Below are positions 32,867-44,350 of a stretch of DNA of 64,000 nt, one piece after another; the stretch's first letter is position 1, and every line of letters starts with the position of its first letter. The notes beneath the pieces were generated by a model, which worked only from the letters and a program-made list of their open reading frames with translations, ran no database searches and was not told where the DNA came from. A program made the position numbers and the translations under genes. Source of the stretch: Cliona cf. orientalis (lineage: Eukaryota > Porifera > Demospongiae > Clionaida > Clionaidae); NCBI GenBank assembly GCA_963930775.1, contig OZ005689.1, positions 35,170,694 through 35,234,693 of the forward strand, read 5' to 3'.

Positions 32867-33142
32867 CTAATACACAGGACAGGGCTCTAACAGGATGGTC
32901 ACCGTCACTATTGCTACCGCCCACATGCTCTGTGGGTTTGAGGGCACTCTCCTTGGGTTGGTGACCATAACTGCTACTAGGCTCGCGCTTATTCATATAA
33001 CTCAGCCTAGGGTTAACTATCTGGGGCTGGGCATTAGCATCAATACAAGAATTTACATCGATATTGGTGGGATTCAAACAAACTGGGTTTCGTGACAGCG
33101 CGTCAGCATTGGTGTTGGATTTTCCCGATCGGTGCTTTATTA

Positions 33143-34720
33143 TCAATCCATTTCTTGGATAGACATAGCCCATCTGGTTAATTTTCCAGAGGGTCTTGGA
33201 TGATTCAAAAGTGATAAGCAAGCCGAGTGGTCTGTATAAACAATGGTATGGTGGCCCAAGAGATAAGAGCGAAAGTACCTGATAGCCCACACCAAAGCAA
33301 GGGTTTCGAGCTCAGTGACTCCATAGTTTCGTTCATATTGATCGAGAGACCTTGATGCATAAGCAATTGGATGAACACTACCATCTTCCTGCTGCTGGAA
33401 AAGAACCGCTCCCAATCCAAAGTAGCTCGCATCCGTCTCCGAGATAAATTCACATCCGGGGCCAAACTTGGGGAAGACTAAAACTGGTGAAGTCAACAAA
33501 TCCTTAAGTTGCTGAAAAGCACTGGAACATTCCACAGACCACTGAAAAGTATTATCCTTCATTAGCAAGGCATGTAAAGGAGAAACAATTCGTGCAAATT
33601 TCGGCACGAACCGTCTATAGTAAGAGGCTAAGCTTATGAATTGACGAACTTGTGTCACATCACGTGGCATAGGAAAAGACCTAACTTTCTCCGTTTTATC
33701 GGGATCAGGACGCACTCGCTCAACTGAAATAACATGTCCAAGGTAAATCACTTTGTTACAAAGGAAGCTACACTTTTTTGGCTTTAATCGCAATTCGGCG
33801 TTCCTTAACTGATCAATAATCTGCTCTAAGTGTCGGAGATGCTCCTCAAACATACGGGATACAACGAGAATGTCATCTATGTAAACAAAACAGTCACGCC
33901 ATTCAAGACCATTCAGGTAATCTAAGGACTGGGTACGCGCGCGCCACAGCAGGGGTCACGTGCGCGCAATATACTTCAATACGTTTAGTCACATGATCAC
34001 CATATAGTAGCTGTACAAAGGCAGAGGTTGGCTGAGGCGGCGATGAAGACGCTTAGCTATAAAGATATCTCCGTTGTACGAAGCGAGTAACGACGATTTT
34101 AAGCCATACTGCCCTGGGGCAGGAAGAACTGTTGAACGAGACGGGAGATATTCAGGTAAATAACCCTCGTGTGACCTTAGATTTATCACACTTTGGGGCA
34201 TTCCCGCTCATTACGATGACAGATCAACTTGCCCCAGTGATATTTATTAGTTAGGCATATAAACTTTATTTAACGCCTAGAGAGACAGTCGTCCAGATTG
34301 ATCTTCACCGCCGCCTTTTGCAATCTTGTCTTCGGAATAGCCTTTACACATGACGTCACCAGGAGGAAGCTAATTAATGGGCGTGGCCATTAATTAGTTT
34401 GCGGTTAGAGAAATGGTTGGCCTATTTTATGGTGCAACTTCCTTGTTCACAACATGTAGTGTTTTGGAGATATGGTGGCTAAAGTTACAGCTAAAATCAT
34501 GCTCTGAAATGGGTGTCCCAGTCCTTAGACCGCCTGAGCAGCTAAAACACTGCATTGCCCTCTGAAAGGTAGCCGGGGCGTTACATAAGCCAAAAGGCAT
34601 ACGAATAAATTCAAAAAGTCCTTGATGGGTAGTAAACGCTGTTTTAGGTCTGGATTCAGCATCCAGAGTAATATGCCAGTATCCCGAAGCTAGATCCAAT
34701 GTGCTGAAATACTTAGTATC
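33143..34720 (-). pseudogene. gypsy reverse transcriptase and RNase H, split by an insertion
   Basis: The upstream piece has MDLASGYWHI and FIRMPFGLCNAPATF; the downstream piece starts with the catalytic YIDD box (about 33880) and runs through KCSFLCNKVIYLGHVIS and the RNase H domain (TDASYFGLGAVLFQQQ, ELETLALVWAIRYFRS). Between them a 609-bp inverted-repeat element (33921-34529) breaks the domain. The N-terminal palm region upstream is also decayed. Confidence 0.85.
33921..34529. mobile_element. TIR element inserted in gypsy RT
   Basis: Ends TCTAAGGACTGGG (33921-33933) and CCCAGTCCTTAGA (34517-34529) are perfect inverses. The body is CpG-rich at one end (ACGCGCGCGCC) and non-coding. A direct target duplication is not clear (TAA on one side, TTA on the other, part of the inverted repeat). 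It splits the RT domain just before the YIDD box. Confidence 0.72.
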
Positions 34721-35268
34721 CCCCAGAGTGTCTAAAATGTCATAACTCTAAGAAGGGGGTACATATCTTTCTTAGTCAGGGAGTTTAGCTTCCTAAAATC
34801 AACACAGAATCGTAAGGATTCGTCTTTCTTTGGCACAAGAATGACAAGACTAGCCCATGGGCTCATAGACGGTTGCACTATCCCCCTCTCCTGCATCTCC
34901 ATCACCATTTATCATTTATATTATCTTTTCTCTGTATATTATTGGAGCACAGTAAGGAGGCTGTTTCACAGGCAGTTTGTTACCAGTGTCGATATTATGT
35001 GACACTATGTCAGTACCACCCAATTCACTGTCATTTAGGCAAACACAGTTGATTTCGTTAACAATTGTTTAAAATTCTCAATTTGGTAAGCATCCGACGT
35101 ATCAGGTAAGTCCAACACACTCCGTAATCACTCGTAGCGCTCAGGGGAGTTGATTAAGGCCTTAATGTTCGCATACATACTGCGGAGCGGAGCACCATTC
35201 CCCTATTTTGGCTCTTTTTCCTTCACAGGCTCATCCTGTCTGGGAATATCGCACAGACTAGCTACTCC

Positions 35269-36152
35269 TTAATGGACTCCCTTATCAAGCTTAATGGACG
35301 TTCCTTGGAAATTCTGCAAGGGAATAAAGGCTCTCCCATCATCAGACTGAACCGTGATTAGAGATTCCCGAGTCCATACCCCTAGGTCGTCCAAAACTTT
35401 ATGCTCTGGTTGGAATAAAAGCTCACTCCCATGAAAGCTGTCACTATGTACAAGTTGGGCTTCTACCACCCTGCCCTTCATGCTGGGAGTAGTAGTCGAT
35501 TGAACCAGTCTGACTTGGGCATCATGCTCCACTACTGCATGCAATGGCTTTCCATTAGCTCGGTGGATAGTAATACCTAGAAAAGGAATGACATTCATAC
35601 CAATTAAACATTTTCTGCTCACTCTCAGGCTAAATAAAAGTAGGCACAGTAACTCTTCTACCATCACATGAAAAGGTGAGGGATACCTGTGCAGTAATAT
35701 CTAAATGCTTCCCCTTTGTTCCCTCCTTGCCATAAAGTGGCACACACGGTAGTTCTAGCTGAGGCATAGGCTCCTCTCAGGTTTGCAAGTGTCTCTTGAT
35801 CTCATACAACATAGAGCGGGAAATAATTGATGAATTAGAGGCTGTGTCCACCACCACCTCCACCTGCAACCCTTCCACGCTCAGGTCCGGCATTAGGGTA
35901 GGCCTAACTGCTCCTTCTACTACATTCACTGTGCTTACACTGCTAGACTCAGTTAGGATCTGCTAGACTCCGACCCGCTAACTCCCGATCCAACTGACTA
36001 TCAGATATCTCAGCCACCGTCACTAAAACTTTGCTTGAGTTGGGATTGCCTCCCTGCCTCCCAGTGGCTTCAGACCTCGTAGGGTTCCTGCAGTTCCTAG
36101 CAATGTGACCTGGCTGCTCGCAGTTAAAGCACACGACTGATCTTGGGGGCAC
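35269..36152 (-). pseudogene. gypsy zinc knuckle and protease
   Basis: A CCHC knuckle (CFNCEQPGHIARNC) lies at about 36110-36150. Downstream a retropepsin-like active site reads VVVDTASNSSIIS (DTA instead of the usual DTG or DSG), near 35850, followed by a GMNVIPFLGI motif. Stops and a frame switch separate these pieces. Confidence 0.75.
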
Positions 36153-36399
36153 CTGGGGAACGCCCTCCTTAATCCCACCGCCGCTCTTCTCACTTTCAGC
36201 TTTATTCTGGGACTCTGGCTTGTTTGTGCTAAATTTCTTACGATTGTCTGGTTTGTCTGCAGCGACTGACTATACTGTTCATCCCGCTTTTCAACTCAGT
36301 TAAACAAATCCTCAAATGTTTCCTCAGCCTTGGGGGCACCTAGCCTAGCTTCCTTTGCCACTTAGGCGCTAAACCCTGGAAAAATCTCCCCTTCATTAA

Positions 36400-37892
36400 T
36401 CAGTCATGCTCCTTGCCAATCAGGCTTGGAGATGCTTTCCTTGCTGCAGCTTGCAGCTTGATACCTATTTCCTCCACACTCTCATTCTTCTGGTAAATCT
36501 GATAAAAGTCAGCACCTCTTAACTCCTCTATATCTACAGGTTGGAATAGTTTTTGTAGTGCCTCCACCACTGCACTGTAGCTCTGCTTAGTCTCCTTGGA
36601 CAACATGCAGAAAGTCTGAAAGGCTGTTTTATCTAAATGCATCTTTAGTCTGTATTTCTTCTGACCCATGGACCACCCAACCACCACTGCCCTCTCTTCA
36701 AAATGTTGTAGCCATCTGCCAAAACTCTCCTCTCCTATTAAACTACCCTCCCCACTAAAATGAACCAAAGGGGGCGAAGATTGTGCAGCCATTGCCTTTG
36801 TTTGTGCAGCCATCATCCGTTTGTGCTTGAATGAATTTGGCCATAGACTGCACCAGTTCAGAACTCAGGAGGAACTATAGGAGGCTTAAGAACTCTCAGC
36901 TGTATCTGATTTGGAGCTAGCTTCACTCACACTATCACTAGGGCTGGCTCCCAGAATCTCCCCCTTACCAGTACTACTTGGGGGGTCACCCCATGGCCAC
37001 TCACAGCACTAATAGCTTTGTCAGGTGCATGCTTACTGACCACACTCACAGGTATTTTGGCAGTCACACTGGTGCCATCACCACTCACCTCCTCCAGGGG
37101 TGTTCCACCCTTACTACTATCAGTGATCTTATCACTGCCCATAGAAACAACTCTAGAACTTTCCCTAGGCAAAAGGTCGGCTCCTGACACCTTTGAAGCT
37201 GACGCTGTGGCTGGAGAGGTCACTCCAGTCTCTTCAGTACTAGCAGCCCTGTGCTCTGCATGCTCTGATCCCCTTGCCATACTCTCTGAGTCATGCACCC
37301 CTTTAGGCGTCTCTACACTCTCACCATGCAACCCACCACCAGCTGCAACACGGCAAGGCACAGCTCCTTCCCTACTCCCAACAAGGCTCGAGTGTAGCTC
37401 CTCAGCAGTCAGCTTGTTCTCTAATCTCTGGATCTTCTCCAGGTAATCTCCCGTTCTCGATCAAACTTCTTTCGTATGCTTTCTAATCCCTGCAATCGAA
37501 CTAGTTCAAATTTCACCTCCTGATTTTTGAAGTCTAAACTGTACTCCTCCAAATTTTCTCTCAGTCCTCGGTTCTGCATCTCTAAATTTTTGATGGCTCT
37601 CTGAAGCTTGCACCTTTCCCGCTCTGCCTCTTCCTTAGTCAGGAGGGTAAAATCCGTGGCCGCCTCGCTCTTGGCACTATCCAGCGCCTCGCGAATAGCC
37701 TGTAGCTCTTCGTCTGTCGTTGACGGCTTGCTCGGACATCGCCAACTTTTGCTCCAATTTGTGCACGCGAGAGCGCAATTCGTCGACATTCTCTGCGATC
37801 TGCTTGCCTTCACTCTCCAATGTCGGCATCACCATTGCAACAACTCTTCCACTTCGTAGTTCCAGTCCCTCGTCTAGATCTGTCTCGCTCAT
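36400..37892 (-). pseudogene. gypsy gag region
   Basis: Starts at 37892 with an Asp/Glu-rich N-terminus and heptad-like coiled-coil segments (VDELRSRVHKLEQKLAMS). After frame switches near 37700 and 37430 comes a capsid-like part (FGRWLQHFEERA, EALQKLFQP). The frame is interrupted at least three times between here and the zinc knuckle. Confidence 0.75.
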
Positions 37893-37933
37893 CAGGTTGA
37901 TTCTCTAGACTCGTCCTGGTGTGGGTCGCCACA

Positions 37934-38099
37934 TGTAACAAGCAGTCGAGCCCTTTTGCTAGCGCAACACTGAGCAAGCGCCAATTAACAAGGATAGACA
38001 GCACCAATTCTGATTATTGTGAACAAGTCATACCGTTATAATAATATTATATGCACAAAAGAATTTAAATTAAATGACATCACTTCTTATTACGTTACA
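37934..38099 (-). repeat. gypsy 5' LTR
   Basis: On the plus strand it begins TGTAACAAGCAG and ends ACGTTACA. Its outer edge lies against the host exon at 38101 and, with the duplicated G, forms a CAG splice acceptor. Confidence 0.85.
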
Positions 38100-38699
38100 G
38101 ATGTATCTGAGTCTCCAAAGGAGTCATTTGGTGAAGTCACTGCGCACCAGGCTTAATGCAGAAGTTGATGTGGTATCAGTGCCAGACAGTGCTTACAGAT
38201 CCTTCAAGGAGACTCGGTCATCTGTTGTGAAGCAAGTGGTAAGGAAAACAAACAATATCATGTATTTATTGCTTGTGAGGATCTTGGTAATGCAAGTCAC
38301 TGATGTTGGTAGTGTTGACAAGATCATGGTGAAGGTAAGTGGCGATGGAGCCAAGTTCTCCAGTTCGAGTTTCCTCACTTTTTTTCTACCAGGGACATCT
38401 GAGAATGTCCTTTCAAGTGCAGGTATGTGCATGTCTACATTGTACATGTATGTCGCATACATTGTTGTGTAATATTATCATAAATGTTTGTGGTTATTTC
38501 TTTATATGCAAATTCCTTTATACAATGTACTTCAGGCAACCACACGTTTGCTGTAATCCAGGGCAAGGAGAGCTACCAACTAGTAGGAGCACTATCTGTA
38601 GTGATTGGAGAGATCATCTCTCTGGTCGCTTCAGAGTCCCTTGCAGTTCTGTCTGGTGTGAAGGTTGAAGTCATTCTAGGAGGAGATTACAAGGTATGT

Positions 38700-39340
38700 A
38701 CAATGTCATGTATATAATATTATGTTGATGTGTGCATATACATGTACATGTACATTAAGTACCATACTTAATTACTCATGATACAGGATCTAGGGTTTAA
38801 GATGGGAATAAGCCAAGAAAGGGTCCAGATTTCATCTTCATACATACAAATGTACATAACTTACTATACATTTTTGATAGTGATTATACTATATACAACG
38901 AAAAATATTTTTTAGACGATCATTTTTCTTTTATAGTCTGTGTCATTACATGAGGGCATGGATACGTGTCTTGGATGTGCCTGAATGCGTGGTGCGGGCG
39001 GAGAGAAAGTCCGCACTACAAGGCTCACGATTGGTCAGAACTGTAGGACCGTGTGCACAAAGAGTGGCCTTAATGCCTCAGACCATAGCTATAGCTAGCG
39101 ACGCATTTGTCGAACGATCGGCGTGAAAGTGCCGCGTGTTTTGAAGGGCCTGCTAAGCAGGCGATGGTGCTAGCCACCGAGCCTCGAGTGAAGCAAGAGG
39201 CAAGATCTGTTGTTCATCATAACTGTCAGTAGTCCGGTAGTAACATTCGAGCAGAGCGAGAACATCGCCATTGCACACTTACCAGATCAGAGCAGTTGCT
39301 AAGGGGTGTGGCCTCTGCAACCACTTCCGCAATCTACATA
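38700..39340. other. Spacer before the MITE field
   Basis: No gene recognised. A short GC-richer segment with small hairpins (gtgcgggcggagagaaagtccgcac near 38991) was noted but not assigned. Confidence 0.35.
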
Positions 39341-40005
39341 TGTGACCGGATTTGGAAAACCCTCCGTATGGGATCCGTGTGCAATTCACGCAATGTGCAT
39401 TTTTAGTAGCTCAGGTCGAAACTTGTCGAAGTCCAGATTTTGTCATATACATGTCGAACAACCCTTTTAACTGTTGCCGTCTTCTATGGAGGCTAGTCGT
39501 GCTATACGAAGGCGAAATAAGCCTTCATTTTGACCCACCTAGTCGGCACAGCAGCCGTACACGGAGCCCGTTGCTATGGGCGGTAATTAGAATTCTCTAC
39601 CTAGATACAGCTAGATTCATCGATCTACTGTACGTTTGCTCACCTTTTTAGCTTCTTGGGCATCTAAGAACAATCGTCTGTCGTTGTCAACAACGAAATT
39701 CAACTCTTGCTCGATCTTTACATTCATTTCAAACGGCTCCGCCCAGGTCCATTTAATCGATTTCCGGGTCACGCGTAGTATGCGGAAACGCCATACGCAT
39801 GCATAGCAATGCCTTTAGACCGTAATTTCTCGATTATTGGGGGTGTGGCGCGATCGCAAACAAAGCACTGTATCTCCACAACCAAGCACACGATCGGCCT
39901 AAGACTTGAACGCGGGTTAGCTCTATGGTAGAGCTTATCAACCATGCATCAAACTCAATTTTCTGAAAAAATCCCATACGGAGGGTTTTCCCAAATCCGG
40001 TCACA
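39341..40005 (-). mobile_element. TGTGACCGG MITE, copy 1 (most intact)
   Basis: Ends TGTGACCGGATTTGG and CCAAATCCGGTCACA, TA on both sides. 665 bp. Oriented so that its internal ATG module reads on the minus strand. The module at 39644-39727 is open through all 28 codons, making this the best-preserved copy. Confidence 0.88.
39644..39727 (-). CDS. Mini first exon carried by the MITE (28 codons plus splice donor)
   Basis: On the minus strand an ATG (complement 39725-39727) opens 28 codons (starts MNVKIEQELNF, ends LDAQEAKK) with no stop, directly followed by GTGAGC, a good splice donor. Upstream within 30 bp is CTGGGCGGAGCC, a GC-box-like motif. The same block is present in copies 3, 4, 6 and 7 and partly in copy 2, mostly with stops. 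I infer a fossil first exon and promoter of the parental transposon, or a mobile exon cassette. No protein family is recognised, and transcription is unproven. Confidence 0.45.
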
Positions 40006-41533
40006 TATGCGCACGGTACTAATGGACAATCTTGCCAAGGTAGGGGAACTTTGATTTGAATTGGCAGCTTTGCTGTTGCCAAGGCCCTGTTGTTTGACTG
40101 AGACTGAGCCGTGTTGTTGCGGCAGCCGCTTTTAAGAGTCGCTGTTTGGCGCCCTTCGACAAGCACATGTGCGTAACCCCGGCACCCATGCCCAGCGGAT
40201 CACACCCTCCTTCAGTTAACTCGGGTTAAACAACCCCCGTCTACAGTGTACGTCTCTGTTTTGTGAGCATATACTGTTAATAGATGATCATGCATGCTAG
40301 CCACATTTTCCCGGCCAGTTTCAAAATTTTTACATAACTTGGCCAGCTAGGCATAGTATGGCTTACATGCATTATGCATTGAGTAGTCACAGGCAATAGG
40401 CATGGCCAGCAAAAAAGTTACTGTTAAATTTTGGGACACATGATCGTATCCCTCAATTTAAAGGACATAGAGGCCAGTTTTCGATTGATTCATTGTGCTT
40501 ACTAGTCGTTCAGGCACCTAACTCTCGAAATATGGCAATTTTAGTGTTGACAACGATATAACTGATCAACTATTAATTTTGATCCCTTAGTGCTCTCTAT
40601 TGTTACTGGAGTATCAATTTTTAGTTTCAAATTCAGGTTCTGGAATGGGAGAGGCCTCAGTAACAGTGACCCCCACTAACATGGCATCCAGTAGTGCATC
40701 AGCTGAAAATGGAGGAGTTGAAGATAAAGAGTATAAGTAAAATAGTGGGCCGTATGCCATTTACTGCACCATAAGTTTGAGAGCGTGAAGTGCATGAGGG
40801 ATGAGGAGCAATAAATGTCATGTATCCCCGCACCTATGATATTCACATACATGATTATACCAAGGGCTCAGATCCATTAGAAAGTTTATGTCACTAGAAG
40901 TGGTCCAATAAGACCGTTTTTGGAGTCGGCTCTCGAATGTCATGAATACAATCGTGACTGAGGGGTGTGGTCAAATCATCAAGCCAACTATTTAGCTTCA
41001 TAACTTACTCTGCTACCATACATTGGTGTCACAAATTTTGTTATCACTGAGGTGTTAGGTATTAGGCGGATGAGAAATTAAGGTATTAGGTATTAGGCAG
41101 TCAGGTGGACGAGAAATTAAGGTATTAGGCAGTATGGTGACCTTGCTTGGTCACCATTCAAGCTTATGAAATGACACTGCCCAAATATGCTTTGCATTAA
41201 TTTTTCTTTATTCCTGCTTGCTGTAAGCTCTGTATATGAATTTTATAGAGCCTTACAGATTCACTACCCGCTTGTACTTTAATCCCTTGCCTAAAAGACA
41301 CTTGCAGTTAGTGCAATATGACTTTGTGGTTAATGTGGCATAGTAGAGTAGCTATGCTATGTCATTCGCAGAGTGCAGGGGATGAACTCTGCCGAGCTCT
41401 TGTTCTGGGAATATGGAATGCATGAGGGCTAGTTATTTAACAAAATCAAAATCCCTGCACAAAGTACATGCTTTCATTATGCCTCAAACAATGCACTATG
41501 AATCCCTGTTTTTATTATGGAGTACTATTAATT
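40006..41533. other. Spacer with a possible terminal exon and short repeats
   Basis: At 40637-40738 a frame after an AG acceptor (attcag) reads SGMGEASVTVTPTNMASSSA and ends at a stop; it could be a terminal coding exon but nothing confirms it. At 41047-41135 the phrase gtattaggcag/gagaaattaag repeats three times. Confidence 0.3.
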
Positions 41534-42068
41534 TGTGACCGCCTCTGAGAAAACCCAGCATATGGGATTTTTTTGATAAGCTCTACCATAAAGCTAACCC
41601 GCGTTCAAGTTTCAGACCGACTGCACTTCGTTGTGGAGATACAGCGCTTTGTTTGTGATCACGCCACACCCCCAATAATCGAGAAATTACAGTGCAAAGG
41701 CATTGCTATGCATGCAGATCGAGCAAGAGTTGAATTTCGGCCAATTGTTCTTCGATGTCCAAGAAGATAAAAAGGTGAGCGAACATACAGTAGTTCGATG
41801 TATCTAGGTAGAGAATTCTAATTAGCGCCATAGCAACACGCTCCATGTATGGTACCTGTACAGACTAGGTAGGTCAAAATGAAGGCTTATTTCGCCTTTG
41901 TAACTTACGGTTTGCCTCCATAGACAACGGCTAAGGTTAGTAGAAAGGTTTTGGCATGAATATAACAAAAACTCAACTTTGACATTTTTTGACTTGAGGT
42001 ACTAAAAACGCGCATTGCGCAAATAACACGCGGATCCCATATGCCAGATTTTGTCAGACACGGTCACA
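41534..42068 (+). mobile_element. TGTGACCGG MITE, copy 2 (diverged)
   Basis: Starts TGTGACCGCCTCTGAG and ends GACACGGTCACA. The interior matches other copies (aaccc gcgttcaagt, cacaccc ccaataatcgag) but has deletions, including the start of the ATG module; the GTGAGC donor after agataaaaag remains. Confidence 0.75.
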
Positions 42069-42241
42069 TTTTATACCTTATTGTTACGTTGTTGGTAAGT
42101 ATTAGCTTGTAGTACCAACCTCCCTGAATTCAGAATAATTACCCCGCGCGCATGCGCAAGGGGTAAAGTAATCGGTTGTGTCGTTGTTGTGAGCACAAAA
42201 ATCGCCATATCTCGAGATGTAGGCATCTAAGCGCATCGTAA

Positions 42242-42664
42242 GCACAAGGAATCAATACAATTCGGCGAAAAACTAGCTTCAGTGTGCATCAAATCGATAG
42301 ACACGGTCCACGGGCGTCACAAATAGTGCCTTTTTGTTGGCTAACGTAGCCACGCCTATCGACAGTGCCCACTCAATGCATAATGCATGCCCATTGTGCC
42401 CATGCGCACAACTAAGTAGCCAAGAATATGACTGGTAAAGATCGTCGAAATTAATAAATGCTAGTTAGTCTATCCACATCCGCTGACGGAGCTGAAATCT
42501 GCAGCCCTATGGAACCAAAATATAATGTAAGGCGGCTATACTATTAATTTTCAACAAAAATAATATTGTCAGTCTATCTGGTGCAGAGAGAGTGCTTCGG
42601 CGAAAAAGCTTCAGTGTGCATCAAATCGATGGACACGGTCCACGGGCGTCACAAATAGTGCCTT
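42242..42664. repeat. Direct repeat, about 70 bp
   Basis: The phrase cttcagtgtgcatcaaatcg plus acggtccacgggcgtcacaaatagtgcc occurs at about 42275-42335 and again at 42609-42664, same orientation. Confidence 0.8.
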
Positions 42665-42957
42665 TTAGTATTATCTATATGTACCTAGTGTACACCTGGT
42701 GCAGAGTGAGAGTCGGTGGTGTTTTGGCTGATATCACCAAGAGCCCTATAGCTATTAAAACCGAGGGCTCTCGGGGTCTATAAGCCTTTGATACAACCAA
42801 GCAGCAATAAAAGCAGATCTATAGATTGTGCAATATGCGCGCGGGGTATGTGCTCTATAGAGCTCTAGTTATTCCAGGAATAGGTAGCCACAAGCTGAGC
42901 TGTAGTTTTAGCCAGTACACTGCCTTAGCCTCTATCGATTCAGAATACTGGAACTTA

Positions 42958-43593
42958 CATGACCGGATTTGGGAAAACCCTCCGTATGGGATTTTTTCTG
43001 AAAATGGAGTTTGATGCATGGTTGATAAGTTCTGCCACAGAGCTAACCCACGTTCACGTCTTAGGCCGATCGTGCGCTTCGTTGTGGAGATACAGTGCTT
43101 TGTTAGCGATCGCGCCACACCCCCAATAATCGAGAAATTATGGTCTAAAGGCGTTGCTATGCACACGTATGGCGCTACGCGTGAACCGGAAATCAATTAA
43201 ATGGCCCTGGGGGCCGTTCCAAATGAATGTAAAGATTGAGCAAGAGTCAAATTTCGTCGTCCAAAATGACTACTGATTGTTCTCCGATGCTCAAGAAGCT
43301 TAAAAGGTGAGCAAACTTACAGTAGTAGCCCACTGGCAGCAATTCTAATTAGCACCAATAGCAACGGGCTCCGGGTACGGCAGCTGTGCCGACTAGGTGG
43401 GTAAGGCTTTTTGCCTTGTATAGCACGACTAGCCTCCGTTGATGACAGCAATGGTTACAAGAAGGGTTGTTCAACATGTATACGAAAAAATCTGGACTTC
43501 AACAGAATTAATTTCAACCTGAGATACTAAAAACGCGCATTGCGCAAATTGTGCACGGATCCCATACAGAGGGTTTTTCCAAATCCGGCCACA
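42958..43593 (+). mobile_element. TGTGACCGG MITE, copy 3
   Basis: Starts CATGACCGGATTTGGGAAAA and ends TTCCAAATCCGGCCACA. The module ATG is at about 43221, with stops inside the 28 codons. Confidence 0.85.
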
Positions 43594-44340
43594 TATAGTA
43601 GTAGTCATAGAATTAACCCTCGGCAGGTATGGTAGTTGTTTTGTGTGTTACCAAGCTAGCTGTTAAATACAGTTTATACATTGAAACCGAGGTGCAGTTT
43701 GGCTTTTTGTGTTATTTTCAATTGTGTGAATTTAAATCGAAACACTTTTCATTCAGAAGTTGTGGTGACATTTGCTAACCACCGCTGCCTTCTTTGCTTC
43801 TAGATAAGCTCTAGATAGATAGTAAAAAGAGATAGTGATTGTTTCATTTCAAGAAGTTGAATTTCTGTTGACAGCTGGCAGTTACATAATTGCATGCAAT
43901 CTATATTAATTTTATTGATGCATTCTTGTTGTTACTTCAGACTTGCAACATAAATCAATCTTGGCAAGGTGTCCAGGGTGCAAAATGCTACAAATTAAAC
44001 TTTTTTAATTTGCCAGTGTGGCAAACGATCTAGGGTGACATGGAGTGTGCGCCATGGTTTACATTAAGTCTATTGCTTACATGAGGTGGTTACAATCCCA
44101 GTTACATAGTCTATATGATCCATACTAGAACTAATTGCATACTCAATGTCAATACTTGATTGGACATTCAATAGGCGAATTGACCATGCCCATAGATTGA
44201 TTGCTACCACCTGCATGTGTTGCATAGTGCCCGTGCATGTTGGCAGACAGTGGGATGCACCATGAATTATGCAGGACTTTCCACTTGCGTTTTTGCACAA
44301 TAAATTTATTTGTGCTTCATCATTACACATTTAAATCCTA
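43594..44340. other. Spacer upstream of the second BEN-like gene
   Basis: AT-rich, no recognised gene or paired repeats. It may hold the promoter or 5' exons of the gene at 44351-45669, but none could be defined. Confidence 0.35.
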
Positions 44341-44350
44341 ATGATTATAG

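Larger units (their letters stand above)
31189..38099 (-). mobile_element. Ty3/gypsy LTR retrotransposon
   Basis: Two LTRs of about 142 and 166 bp (31192-31333 and 37934-38099) share ccttttgctag.gcaacactgagc and end ttacgttaca. The 5' LTR is on the right because all frames are on the minus strand. A TGG-starting primer-binding-like sequence follows the 5' LTR by two bases. GATG flanks the element (31185-31188 and 38100-38103), with three extra A bases at the left. Domain order gag, zinc knuckle, protease, RT, RNase H, integrase is that of Ty3/gypsy. The frames carry several breaks and an insertion in RT, so it is inactive. There is no envelope frame. Confidence 0.92.
30215..38693 (+). pseudogene. 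Host gene of the SGDGA/LGGDYK family, interrupted by gypsy
   Basis: Plus-strand exons: about 30283-30539 (VTVEGKQNVLLTTRNDLK, LRIPNRLLYEWYKVFNRM), 30600-30690 (KLASEVKKLKG), a coiled-coil segment 30709-30850 (LESELASTMEKLALTQDAV), 30900-31127 (KVDEYVALHTLYLLDRFGV to HELTQ), 38101 on (SLQRSHLVKSLRTRLNAEV, IMVKVSGDGAKFSSSSFL to 38422) and 38536-38693 (GNHTFAVIQGKESY, EVILGGDYK). A 41-bp intron (about 30849-30889, GTAAGA to TTACAG) would keep one junction in frame. An in-frame TGA at 30703-30705 is unexplained. SGDGAKF and LGGDYK recall an uncharacterised metazoan family with possible RNase H-like acidic motifs; function unknown. The gene lacks recognisable exons after 38693, so it appears 3'-truncated. 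A GT-AG intron 31128-38100 holds the whole gypsy element. Confidence 0.6.
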
